A stretch of DNA of 64,000 nucleotides. It comes from J054 sp965223095. GTDB taxonomy: Bacteria; Pseudomonadota; Gammaproteobacteria; Steroidobacterales; GCA-2729495. Made by a program: the position numbers and the translations under genes. Where the stretch lies: assembly GCA_965223095.1 (NCBI GenBank), contig OZ244979.1:2604001-2668000 (forward strand), in the 5' to 3' direction. Under the pieces are notes generated by a model that saw only the letters and a program-made list of their open reading frames with translations, made no database searches and had not been told where the DNA came from. Positions 53,300 to 61,661 of this stretch are shown here, one piece after another; the first letter of the stretch is position 1; each line of letters begins with the position of its first letter.

Positions 53300-55528
53300 T
53301 TAATCTGTATTGCCAGGATTTTCTCCATCACAGACAATTGCGCCGCCGTTAAAACTTAAATTGACGTTATTTGCATTGCTACCTGTATAACGGCAATTGG
53401 CATTTGGATTATTTTCCATCGTGTTGCCGGCACCGGTAATCGTCCCGTTATTTTGAACACCTACACCGTTAGCAGTGGTTGCCAATCCGCTCGCTAAACC
53501 GTCAGAGTCTATGTCGAATACATTATTGGAAATTTCTGCATTTTTCGCAGCGCCGCCCGCGCCTTGCGTGCGTATTGCATACGATTGCTGGTTAGCCGCA
53601 ACACCTGAGTTGTAGATTCCACTAAAGTTGTTATTTTCAATAACAAGATTTGAAAAACTATCAAAATCAACGCCATCAGATAGATTGCTCTGTACCGCTC
53701 CGCCCGCATCAAACCTACCTATATTCGTAAAATCGTTTCCTCTTATGGTGATATCAATTAGATCACCAAACGCAGCGGCTTCGCCCTGAATGCCGTTACT
53801 ATCTTGTCCACTCAAATTCATAATCGTGGAGTTTGATACAACGACAGTTGCAACATCTTCCAAATAAATACCGTCTGGAGCACCACCAACAACATTGGTA
53901 TTAAGGTCTTCGATATTCTGAATTGTGACATTGTCAAAAATAAGATTACTTGAACCATTGATCGCATAAATTCCCGTGCCACCTTGTGTGCCAATCGTTG
54001 AACCAATCAATGCATCTTGCACTACTACGTTGGTGGCGCCGCCAAGACCGATGCCAGCGTTGGCCATTTCTGTAATAGTGATGTCCTGATACCGGTTGAG
54101 CGTCACTCCCGTAGCTTGTATTCCTGTTGCGGCATTCGTTAGCGCGACGTTACTGACCCAGCTATCATTGGCAGTGGTTAACAAGGTTTCACTGCCGGTG
54201 CCCGTAATTGTTTTTCCATTTCCGGTGGGCGCATTAAATGTAACTGGTTTGCCGGAGGCTGTTTGCATATCGTAACTTGAGCCGTGGCCAACGAGATTCT
54301 GGCCAGCTAGCATGGTGTAGCTTCCTGCAGGAACGTCTTCGGTTATAACAATAAAGCCATTCGGACCGGCGCTCGCAAGCGCGTTTGACAGCTCAGTTGG
54401 CGCACCGGGCTCGCCCGTCGTAACCGCAGCGCCGCCGGCTTCATAGTAGCTAGCGATGGCATTTCCATCGAATGGATCCACTAGGCCAACAAATTCACCG
54501 GGCATTCCAGGCTGGACTATTTCCTCTGTTGCCAGCTGACCAACATTAACCAATCGATCCATATGCATTTCCGTTCGATCAAGTCTCCCCCAGCGCTTTA
54601 GCCTTTCTTGTTTGCCAAACGGAAATCGTAGTTTCGCATATACAACAAAATCATCATCTCTGTTGTCAAAATCACTACGCCATTCGTAACGCGCACCTAA
54701 AACAAACTCGTATGGCCGAATTTCTCCACCCGAATTGTTTTGATACTCCGAATTAAACAATTCTATGCCGGCAGAGATACGATCTTGATCACTCTCGCGA
54801 TGACCAAAAAAGTACCCATAATTCACATACAGCCTAAGATGATCATTGTCATACTTGGACTTATCAAAATAGAATCTACGCGCAAACTCTAGATCAATAC
54901 CACCTAAAGCTCTTTCAGTTGCGGTAGGACTTTGCCCGCCCTCCAAATAGCGCAAGTCATGAAATTCTCCATCACCATCTTCATCAAGAAGAAAGAAATC
55001 TTCCCCTAACGAAATAGACGGTACATCAGGAATTCTCGAGCCTGTTGCGTTACCCGAATTTTCCTCGCGACTAAATGGAACTATGAAATTGAAAATCGCA
55101 TCATACTTTTCAGAAATAGCCTCTAAGCCTAAACCTAAATAGCCAAAATGATTCTCGAAAGGCGATTCAAAGCCACCTAAATAGGCGAATGTTCCTAAAA
55201 TATACTTATTTTCTTCGTCTGGATTTGAGGAGCTTTCCTCAACATAAAGCTGCCGGTGTCCGACTGCCAAATGTCCAGAGAAACTTCCTGTTTCAGTAAG
55301 AAATATATTGGGATTCAGATACCACAGGTGGTTTTCATTTTGATTAAATGGAATAAAACCACGAAGCCCGGCTGCGGCTCCTGGATCGCCATCAAAATCA
55401 TACGCGCCGGATCCTTCAATATAGGAAGTCCATCTATTGTTTTCTGCATAAACGAGCGACACTGTCATTAGCAAAACTAAAGACAATTTGGCTAAGAATA
55501 CTAATAACTTTAATCTATGCATGTTCAA
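53300..55528 (-). CDS. outer-membrane beta-barrel / right-handed beta-helix surface protein
   Basis: 742-residue exported protein. Residues 1-28 are a signal peptide ending LVYA. Residues about 30-310 alternate strand-like stretches (GLRGFIPFNQNENHLWYLNPNIFL, GHLAVGHRQLYVEE, FELGARYEW-like VLGARYEWRSD) with aromatic ends and resemble an inverse-autotransporter barrel. After a linker at about 310-390 the rest is a row of short Asn/Gly/Asp-rich turns with hydrophobic strands (NLIFDNVTIQNIE, VVVSNSTIMNLSG, IDITIRGNDFTNIG, NLVIENNNFSGI) typical of a parallel beta-helix. Probably a surface adhesin or polysaccharide-binding protein. The DNA is visibly AT-richer than its neighbours, suggesting transfer. 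Confidence 0.75.
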   Translation of the reverse strand: MNMHRLKLLVFLAKLSLVLLMTVSLVYAENNRWTSYIEGSGAYDFDGDPGAAAGLRGFIPFNQNENHLWYLNPNIFLTETGSFSGHLAVGHRQLYVEESSSNPDEENKYILGTFAYLGGFESPFENHFGYLGLGLEAISEKYDAIFNFIVPFSREENSGNATGSRIPDVPSISLGEDFFLLDEDGDGEFHDLRYLEGGQSPTATERALGGIDLEFARRFYFDKSKYDNDHLRLYVNYGYFFGHRESDQDRISAGIELFNSEYQNNSGGEIRPYEFVLGARYEWRSDFDNRDDDFVVYAKLRFPFGKQERLKRWGRLDRTEMHMDRLVNVGQLATEEIVQPGMPGEFVGLVDPFDGNAIASYYEAGGAAVTTGEPGAPTELSNALASAGPNGFIVITEDVPAGSYTMLAGQNLVGHGSSYDMQTASGKPVTFNAPTGNGKTITGTGSETLLTTANDSWVSNVALTNAATGIQATGVTLNRYQDITITEMANAGIGLGGATNVVVQDALIGSTIGTQGGTGIYAINGSSNLIFDNVTIQNIEDLNTNVVGGAPDGIYLEDVATVVVSNSTIMNLSGQDSNGIQGEAAAFGDLIDITIRGNDFTNIGRFDAGGAVQSNLSDGVDFDSFSNLVIENNNFSGIYNSGVAANQQSYAIRTQGAGGAAKNAEISNNVFDIDSDGLASGLATTANGVGVQNNGTITGAGNTMENNPNANCRYTGSNANNVNLSFNGGAIVCDGENPGNTD

Positions 55529-55765
55529 AAACAGCGTTGACGAAATTCATTGGCAAATTTCGATTTTCGTAACCCGCGATGTTAGCTATAGCCACCGCCA
55601 AGATGCTAGCGAGCCCGTCACAAATCCCGCAACTTGCGCAAAGTGATATAGAGTTCTCAACCGCGCCGAGATTCCCGGAGACCTATAGGATTGGAGAGTC
55701 GAGCGCGTGCAGAACGACCGGCGATTCCATGGTCCGTGCGGAGATGACAAGGTCGCGCGCGACAA
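55529..55765. other. intergenic stretch without recognisable gene
   Basis: 237 bases to the right of the surface-protein gene, toward the vapC relic. It probably holds the promoter of the minus-strand surface protein. No other element could be supported. Confidence 0.4.
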
Positions 55766-56127
55766 TCAGGCGACGGCGGCAACCCGAAAGGGAGTGAGTT
55801 CTGCCGGCAGATCGAAGTCCGCGTCTAGGTGACGTACTGAAACTTTACCGCGCACGGCGACAGCGGCGATCAGGTAGTCGATGAGCTTGCATACCGTGTG
55901 TCCTCGTTGTCAGCAAGTCCGGTAGCGTGCTGCGGCAACTTCATAGTCCACGGATTAAGTCGGAAGAGTCGATGCTCTGGCAGGCAGCCGGGGTAGTTGC
56001 TAGTAGTGTTGATCGTCGCGGACGCCGGCTAGCACTTCCCTGCGAATAGCATCGATAGCCGGGATCACAACGGCAAGCCGTTATCGCGCCGGTTCACCAT
56101 CCCGGTGTCATCCACCGCCACAATCAC
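55766..56127 (-). pseudogene. decayed vapC (PIN-domain toxin) relic
   Basis: Read on the minus strand, a nearly full-length PIN-domain toxin can be followed through several stops: VIVAVDDTGMVNRR at the start, then EVLAGVRDD, SVDYEVAAARYRTC-stop-QRGHTV and LIDYLIAAVAV with HLDADFDLPAELTPFRVAAVA at the end. These match the N-terminal Asp motif, the Glu helix, DcLIAa and the last Asp cluster of VapC proteins. Four in-frame stops lie inside, one or more in codons one base from Arg CGA/CGN, as expected for C-to-T decay. A possible antitoxin scrap (EARQISRL) lies just upstream at about 56130-56192. Confidence 0.65.
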
Positions 56128-56192
56128 CGAAGCCAATAAGTCGTGATATCTGCCGCGCTTCCGTGGATATATTGATATATCAGCAGGCAGTT

Positions 56193-56960
56193 CTACTGAT
56201 TACTCGAGGCGCCCGGACCCTTCAATTTCCCCATCAACGGCTCAATCAAGTCCATGGGTAAGGGAAATACAATAGTATTCGTCCGATCCTTGGCGATTTC
56301 CGTCAGCGTTTGCATATAGCGCAGCTGTAAGGCACCGCCTTCGGAAGCCAACTGTTGAGCCGCTGCCGACAGCATGCCGGCGGCCTGACTCTCGCCTTCG
56401 GCGTGAATCACCTTGGCCCGCCGAGCTCGTTCCGCCTCGGCTTGGGCGGCGATGGCACGGATCATACTTTCGTCTAGGTCGATGTGCTTGATCTCGACGT
56501 TGGAGACTTTGATACCCCAAGCATCGGTGTGCTGGTCAAGAATCTTCTGAATATCGTTGTTGAGTTTTTCCCGTTCCGACAACATTTCATCAAGCTCATG
56601 TTGACCCAACACAGAACGCAACGTTGTTTGCGCCAACTGACTGGTGGCTTCAAAGACATTGGCAACTTGAATGATGGCGCGCTCGGGATCGACGATGCGG
56701 AAGTAAACCACCGCATTGACTTTCACCGATACGTTGTCTTGGGAGATGACATCCTGTGTCGGCACATCCATGACAATCACACGCAAATCAACCTTAACCA
56801 TGCGCTGAATAAACGGGATGACGATGATCAAGCCGGGACCTTTGACCTTTTGAAAGCGACCGAGAAAGAAAATGACGCCGCGCTCATATTCATTCAAGAT
56901 TTTTACCGCACTGACCAACAGTGCGAATAAGATGACGAGTCCGAAAACTGCAAAAGGCAT
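56193..56960 (-). CDS. SPFH/Band 7 membrane protein (slipin/QmcA-like)
   Basis: 255-residue stomatin-type protein. One N-terminal membrane segment (residues 3-20), then NEYERGVIFFLGRFQKVKGPGLIIVIPFIQRMVKVDLR and VDVPTQDVISQDNVSVKVNAVVYFRI, and a coiled-coil tail (AEAERARRAKVIHAEGESQAAGML). Such proteins scaffold membrane microdomains and often act together with NfeD. ATG has AGGAGA close upstream; it follows nfeD by 17 bases. Confidence 0.93.
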   Translation of the reverse strand: MPFAVFGLVILFALLVSAVKILNEYERGVIFFLGRFQKVKGPGLIIVIPFIQRMVKVDLRVIVMDVPTQDVISQDNVSVKVNAVVYFRIVDPERAIIQVANVFEATSQLAQTTLRSVLGQHELDEMLSEREKLNNDIQKILDQHTDAWGIKVSNVEIKHIDLDESMIRAIAAQAEAERARRAKVIHAEGESQAAGMLSAAAQQLASEGGALQLRYMQTLTEIAKDRTNTIVFPLPMDLIEPLMGKLKGPGASSNQ

Positions 56961-56977
56961 GAAAGTCTCCTAGTAAA

Positions 56978-58402
56978 TCAATTCTGCTGGGCGAGATCTG
57001 TCGCTACGGGTTCGACGCCCAAAGTTAATCCATCCACCCGGGTCACCTTCACCGCATCACCTTTGCGGATTGCGACATCCGTTTGTGCTTGCCAACGTTC
57101 GCCGTGAACGAAAATCCGGCCATCGCCGATAAAATCTTCCATGGCTTCGCCCACGCTACCAATCATTTCTTCCATGCCCGTGACGACTGGCCGCAGACGC
57201 ATGCGCGCAAACATGGTGAGTAGACCCAATAACAACAGTGACGCCACCACGGCAATGCTAATAATCAAGGATCGCGCCACTTGAAATCCCGGCACCTCGT
57301 GATCGAACAAGATGATGGAGCCAAACACGAAAGCCACCACGCCACCCAGGCCCAGGGCCCCGAAGCTGGGCACGAAGGCTTCCGAAATCATCAGCACCAA
57401 GCCGAGCAGGATCAGGGCTAGACCCGCGTAGTTCACCGGTAATACTTGAAAAGCAAACAGCGCGAGCAAGATGCAAATAGCGCCGACTACACCGGGTACT
57501 AAGGCGCCCGGGTTGTAACCCTCAAAGAGCAGTCCATAAATCCCGGCGAGCATCAACAAGTACGCCACCGTGGGATCGGTGATCACGGCCAGCAACTTGG
57601 TGCGCCAATCGGGCTCGAAGGCATCGAGCTCTAAGTCGGTTGTCTCGATAACGACATCCTCGTCGCCGACGCGGACGCGGCGTTGATCAATGGCCGCCAA
57701 CAATTCGTCGATGGAATTGGCCACTAGGTCGATCACATTCTGTTCTTGGGCTTGTTCGGCACTCAGGCTCGCTGCGTCGCGAACGGCGCTTTCGGCCCAG
57801 TCGGCATTGCGGCCACGCATTTCGGCCAGCCCGCGAATATAGGCCACGGCATCATTGATGGCCTTGCGTTCCATGGCCGTGCCCTCAAGGGTCGGTGCGG
57901 TTGATTCGGCATCGGTGGGGGCTTTTTCCTCATCGGCGCCGTCGCCACCGGCTGCGGGTTCTTTACCCTCGGGCGCGGGCTGTTGACCGGGCAGGGGAGA
58001 ACCGCCGCCGCCAATTTGTACCGGCGTGGCGGCACCCAAATTTGTGGCGGGCGCCATGGCGGCGATATGGCTGGCGTAAAGAATATAAGTGCCCGCGCTA
58101 GCGGCCCGCGAACCCTCGGGCGACACGTAAGTCGCCACCGGAACGGATGAGGCGAGAATGTCCTTAATGATGGCCCGCATGGCGGAATCCAGGCCGCCTG
58201 GCGTATCCATTTCCAGGATAATCAGCGTGGCGTTTTGGTCTTGCGCGTAGGCAATGCCCTTGGCGATGTAATCAGCCGTGGCCGGTCCAATGGCGCCCTT
58301 GATTTCCAAGCGCACCGCATCGCCCGCCGTCGCGAGCGCGGGGATGAGAAGACTACTCCAAACGACCAGCAGCAGTCGCCGGAGGCTATTGCGCGCGGAC
58401 AT
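56978..58402 (-). CDS. NfeD family membrane-bound serine protease
   Basis: 474-residue long-form NfeD. Signal/helix at the N-terminus (LRRLLLVVWSSLLIPALATA), then a ClpP-type protease domain with LEMDTPGGLDSAMRAIIKDILAS, the catalytic Ser in GSRAASAGTYILYASH and a Lys in MERKAINDAV. An acidic Pro/Ala-rich insert separates parts of it. About four membrane helices follow, then a C-terminal OB-fold (VGSVGEAMEDFIGDGRIFVHGERWQAQT). It partners with the SPFH protein downstream. Start at one of two adjacent ATGs (58405/58402), with GGAAGG before. Confidence 0.92.
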   Translation of the reverse strand: MSARNSLRRLLLVVWSSLLIPALATAGDAVRLEIKGAIGPATADYIAKGIAYAQDQNATLIILEMDTPGGLDSAMRAIIKDILASSVPVATYVSPEGSRAASAGTYILYASHIAAMAPATNLGAATPVQIGGGGSPLPGQQPAPEGKEPAAGGDGADEEKAPTDAESTAPTLEGTAMERKAINDAVAYIRGLAEMRGRNADWAESAVRDAASLSAEQAQEQNVIDLVANSIDELLAAIDQRRVRVGDEDVVIETTDLELDAFEPDWRTKLLAVITDPTVAYLLMLAGIYGLLFEGYNPGALVPGVVGAICILLALFAFQVLPVNYAGLALILLGLVLMISEAFVPSFGALGLGGVVAFVFGSIILFDHEVPGFQVARSLIISIAVVASLLLLGLLTMFARMRLRPVVTGMEEMIGSVGEAMEDFIGDGRIFVHGERWQAQTDVAIRKGDAVKVTRVDGLTLGVEPVATDLAQQN

Positions 58403-58520
58403 CATTCCTTCCACCTGCAGCCTAGACTGCCCATGATACCAGTCCGGCGAATGCCCAGAGCGCGGCGCGGCTGGCAAACGTGGAATAATGCGCGCTGGTA
58501 GCTGGCAGCGAGGAAATCCC

Positions 58521-59429
58521 ATGAACGCACGACCCATACTGACGCTCATCTTTTGCGGGGCCAACCTGGCCTGGGGCAGCCTGGCCAGCGCCCAGCAACA
58601 AGATTTCAGCAAAATCGAAATCACCACCGAAACCGTGGCCGATGGGATCTACATGATGCAGGGCTCGGGCGGCAATATCGGCGTCTTAGTGGGCGACGAT
58701 GGCGTGGTCCTCATTGACGATCAATACGGACCACTGACCGATAAAATCACGGCCGCCGTGGCAAAAATTTCCGAGCAGCCCATCCGCATGATCATTAATA
58801 CCCATTGGCATGGCGACCATTCGGGCGGCAATGAGAATCTGGCTAAGGCCGGTGCACTGATCATTGCCCAAGACAATGTACGCCGCCGAATGAGTACTAA
58901 ATTTTTCTCGGAATTTTTTCAGTCCGAAGTACCGGCCTCACCCGCGGCCGCATTACCAGTGCTTACCTTTGATCGTAGCGTGAGTTTGCACCTCAACGGG
59001 CATACCATCCGGGCCGAACATGTGCCCGCCGCACATACCGACGGGGATGCCATTATCTGGTTCGAAGAGGCCAATGTGGTGCACATGGGTGACACCTATT
59101 TCGAAGGTTTCTATCCCTTTATCGATCGTAACAGTGGCGGTTCCATTCGCGGCATGATCGCGGCGATTGACACGGCCTTACTCAAAATTAACGCTGACAC
59201 TAAGGTCATCCCGGGCCACGGTCCCTTGAGTGATCGCACTAAACTGGTGCGGTTTCGTGATCTACTAGCAACCGTGGCGAATCGCATGCAAGCGCTCATT
59301 GCGGACGGAAAAAACCTAGCAGAGATCCAAGCCAGCAAGCCCACGGCGGAATTTGACGCGCAGTGGGGGAACGGTTTCATCAAGCCCGATCAGTGGGTAG
59401 ACATGATCTACCGGGGCATGGCCCAGTAG
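58521..59429 (+). CDS. exported metallo-beta-lactamase-fold hydrolase
   Basis: 302-residue protein with a signal peptide (cleavage near ASAQ) and the MBL metal motif THWHGDHSGG (His95, His97, Asp99, His100), followed by EHVPAAHTDGDAIIWF and VIPGHGP that supply the other metal ligands. It could hydrolyse lactams, lactones or thioesters in the periplasm; specificity cannot be read. ATG 58521 has GAGGAA upstream. Confidence 0.9.
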   Translation: MNARPILTLIFCGANLAWGSLASAQQQDFSKIEITTETVADGIYMMQGSGGNIGVLVGDDGVVLIDDQYGPLTDKITAAVAKISEQPIRMIINTHWHGDHSGGNENLAKAGALIIAQDNVRRRMSTKFFSEFFQSEVPASPAAALPVLTFDRSVSLHLNGHTIRAEHVPAAHTDGDAIIWFEEANVVHMGDTYFEGFYPFIDRNSGGSIRGMIAAIDTALLKINADTKVIPGHGPLSDRTKLVRFRDLLATVANRMQALIADGKNLAEIQASKPTAEFDAQWGNGFIKPDQWVDMIYRGMAQ

Positions 59430-59434
59430 AGACG

Positions 59435-60808
59435 ATGTCTAGTCAAACTTACACAGCCGCCCAGGCAGCTTGGCAACCCGATAGCTGGCGCCGGTGCGGG
59501 GCGACGCAGCAAGCCAGCTATCGCGACGGCGAAAAGCTTGATGCGGCACTGGCACAACTGGCTGCGCTGCCACCCCTGGTGACGAGCTGGGAAATTCATA
59601 ATCTGCAGCAACAACTTGCCAGGGTCCAGCGTGGCGGAGCGTTCATATTACAGGGGGGAGACTGCGCGGAAAGTTTTGTGGACTGTACGTCCACGCGCGT
59701 TGTCGGGCAACTCAAGATCTTGCTGCAAATGAGTGTCGTGCTAACGGCCGGTTTGAAACAACCCGTCGTGCGTATCGGCCGTATTGCGGGTCAATATGCC
59801 AAACCTCGTTCCGCCGATGCGGAAACGCGCGATGGCGTTTCCTTGCCCAGCTATCGCGGCGATTTGGTGAACCGAACATTGTTTACGCCTGAGGACCGCG
59901 AGCCCGATCCCGAACTCTTATTGCGCGGTTATGAGCGCGCGGCCCTGACTTTGAATTTTGTTCGTTCTTTGGCGGCGGGTGGCTTTGCCGATTTGCACCA
60001 CCCAGAAAACTGGGATCTCGATTTCGTCAGCCATTCAGCCTCCGCGGATCAGTATCATGAGATCGTGCAGCGCGTTGCCGATGGCTTGGACTTTTTCGAA
60101 TCCATGACTGGCAGTAGATTGGACGATGCACGGGGCGTGGATTTTTTCGCTTCTCATGAGGGTCTACATCTACCGTATGAGCAAGCCCAAACGCGCTATC
60201 TGGAACACCGTGGCGCCTGGTACAACCTCACCACGCATTTGCCCTGGATCGGCCTGCGCACGGCTGATCCCCAGGGTGCCCATGTCGAGTTTTTTCGCGG
60301 TGTGGCTAATCCCATCGCCGTCAAGGTGGGCGATGCTCTAGATGGCAAGCAACTGCAAAGCTTGGTGACGCATCTGAACCCCGACAATATTCCGGGTCGC
60401 TTAAGCTTGATCCACCGGCTGGGCGCCGATCAGGTCGAAAAAGAACTGCCTAAGCTCATTGAGCTGGTGCGTGGAACTGGCATCGGTGTCGTATGGATTT
60501 GTGATCCCATGCACGGCAACACAGAAAGCACCCGCTCGGGGATCAAGACGCGCCGCTTCGACAAGATCATTGCCGAATTGGATGCCGCTTTCAAAATCCA
60601 CGCGGCTGAAGGCAGCCGGCTGGGCGGTGTGCATCTCGAATTGACGGGCGAACATGTGACCGAATGTATCGGTGGCCCGCGGGGGCTCACCGAAGCTGAC
60701 CTAACCCGCGACTATCGCAGTCAGGTGGATCCGCGCTTGAACTACGATCAAGCCATGGACATTGCCATGCGCATTGCCGCTCAAGGCAGCGGTCTGAGCA
60801 GCAGCTGA
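59435..60808 (+). CDS. class II 3-deoxy-7-phosphoheptulonate (DAHP) synthase
   Basis: 457-residue first enzyme of the shikimate pathway, plant/mycobacterial (type II) form. Landmarks: WQPDSWRRCGATQQASYRD, FILQGGDCAESF with the metal Cys, RIGRIAGQYAKPRSA, LPSYRGDLVN, SHEGLHLPYEQAQTR, WIGLRTADPQGAHVEFFRGVANPIAVKVG, DPMHGNTESTRSGIKTRRFD and LTGEHVTECIGG. Start at ATG 59435, five bases after the MBL stop, so the two genes are coupled. Confidence 0.94.
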   Translation: MSSQTYTAAQAAWQPDSWRRCGATQQASYRDGEKLDAALAQLAALPPLVTSWEIHNLQQQLARVQRGGAFILQGGDCAESFVDCTSTRVVGQLKILLQMSVVLTAGLKQPVVRIGRIAGQYAKPRSADAETRDGVSLPSYRGDLVNRTLFTPEDREPDPELLLRGYERAALTLNFVRSLAAGGFADLHHPENWDLDFVSHSASADQYHEIVQRVADGLDFFESMTGSRLDDARGVDFFASHEGLHLPYEQAQTRYLEHRGAWYNLTTHLPWIGLRTADPQGAHVEFFRGVANPIAVKVGDALDGKQLQSLVTHLNPDNIPGRLSLIHRLGADQVEKELPKLIELVRGTGIGVVWICDPMHGNTESTRSGIKTRRFDKIIAELDAAFKIHAAEGSRLGGVHLELTGEHVTECIGGPRGLTEADLTRDYRSQVDPRLNYDQAMDIAMRIAAQGSGLSSS

Positions 60809-60812
60809 AGTC

Positions 60813-61469
60813 GTGGCAAAGTTTTCCACGGGCTGTCAACGCTGTGAGCGCCTGGCCGCTTTTCTAAGGCAGCAGCGCGCAGACTATCCTGACTATCACG
60901 CGAAACCCGTACCGTCGTTTGGCGACCCGCAGGCAAGACTGCTCATCGTCGGCCTCGCACCGGGCATGCACGGTGCCAATGCGACCGGTCGACCGTTTAC
61001 CGGCGACCACGCCGGCATTCTGCTCTATGAAACACTGCATCGTTTTGGTTTTGGCTCAGCACCCGAAAGTATGAGCAACAGCGATGGCTTGCGATTGCGG
61101 GATTGCCGCATCACAAATGCGGTGCGTTGCTTACCACCGGCCAACAAACCGCTCACCGACGAAGTCAATCGCTGCAATGACTACTTGGCTGCCGAACTCG
61201 ATAGTCAGCCAGCACCGCGACTGATTCTGGCCTTGGGCACCGTGGCTCATCGCGCCGTACTACGGGCTCGTCAATTGAAACTTTCCGCCTTTCCCTTCGG
61301 TCATGGCATCCAGCATGACCTAGGCGGCGGACTCCGCTTGGTGGATTCCTATCACTGCAGCCGCTACAACACCCAAACCCGACGGCTGACCCCAGACATG
61401 TTCCACGCGGTGTTCGCCGGTTTACGCGCACAACTTGAAGATACGCCGAAAGTTGCTAGCCCTGCGTAA
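60813..61469 (+). CDS. uracil-DNA glycosylase, family 5 (UDGb)
   Basis: 218-residue DNA repair glycosylase, GTG start four bases after the DAHP synthase. Family 5 landmarks: VPSFGDPQARLLIVGLAPGMHGANATGRPFTGDHAGILL, ITNAVRCLPPANKP and HCSRYNTQTRRLTPDMF. A FeS cluster is supported by Cys residues CQRC near the start. It removes uracil and other deaminated bases. Confidence 0.9.
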   Translation: MAKFSTGCQRCERLAAFLRQQRADYPDYHAKPVPSFGDPQARLLIVGLAPGMHGANATGRPFTGDHAGILLYETLHRFGFGSAPESMSNSDGLRLRDCRITNAVRCLPPANKPLTDEVNRCNDYLAAELDSQPAPRLILALGTVAHRAVLRARQLKLSAFPFGHGIQHDLGGGLRLVDSYHCSRYNTQTRRLTPDMFHAVFAGLRAQLEDTPKVASPA

Positions 61470-61661
61470 TCCAATGCCAGTGATCTAGTTGTTGTCCCGC
61501 TGTCGATGTTCTCGCCGGCATGCGCACGCAAGCACCGGCCGCGATGACTTATATAATCTAAAACAAAGTGCGAGACCAATTGAGCATTTGCAGCGCCATG
61601 CATTGCCAAGAACCCAACAGCTTGACAGACTGAACCGCATCGCCACTTGTCAGCAAGATTC

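Noticed and set aside
55579..55797. 72-codon plus-strand open frame near the surface-protein gene
   Set aside because: It overlaps the vapC relic, lacks a ribosome site and has no recognisable family.
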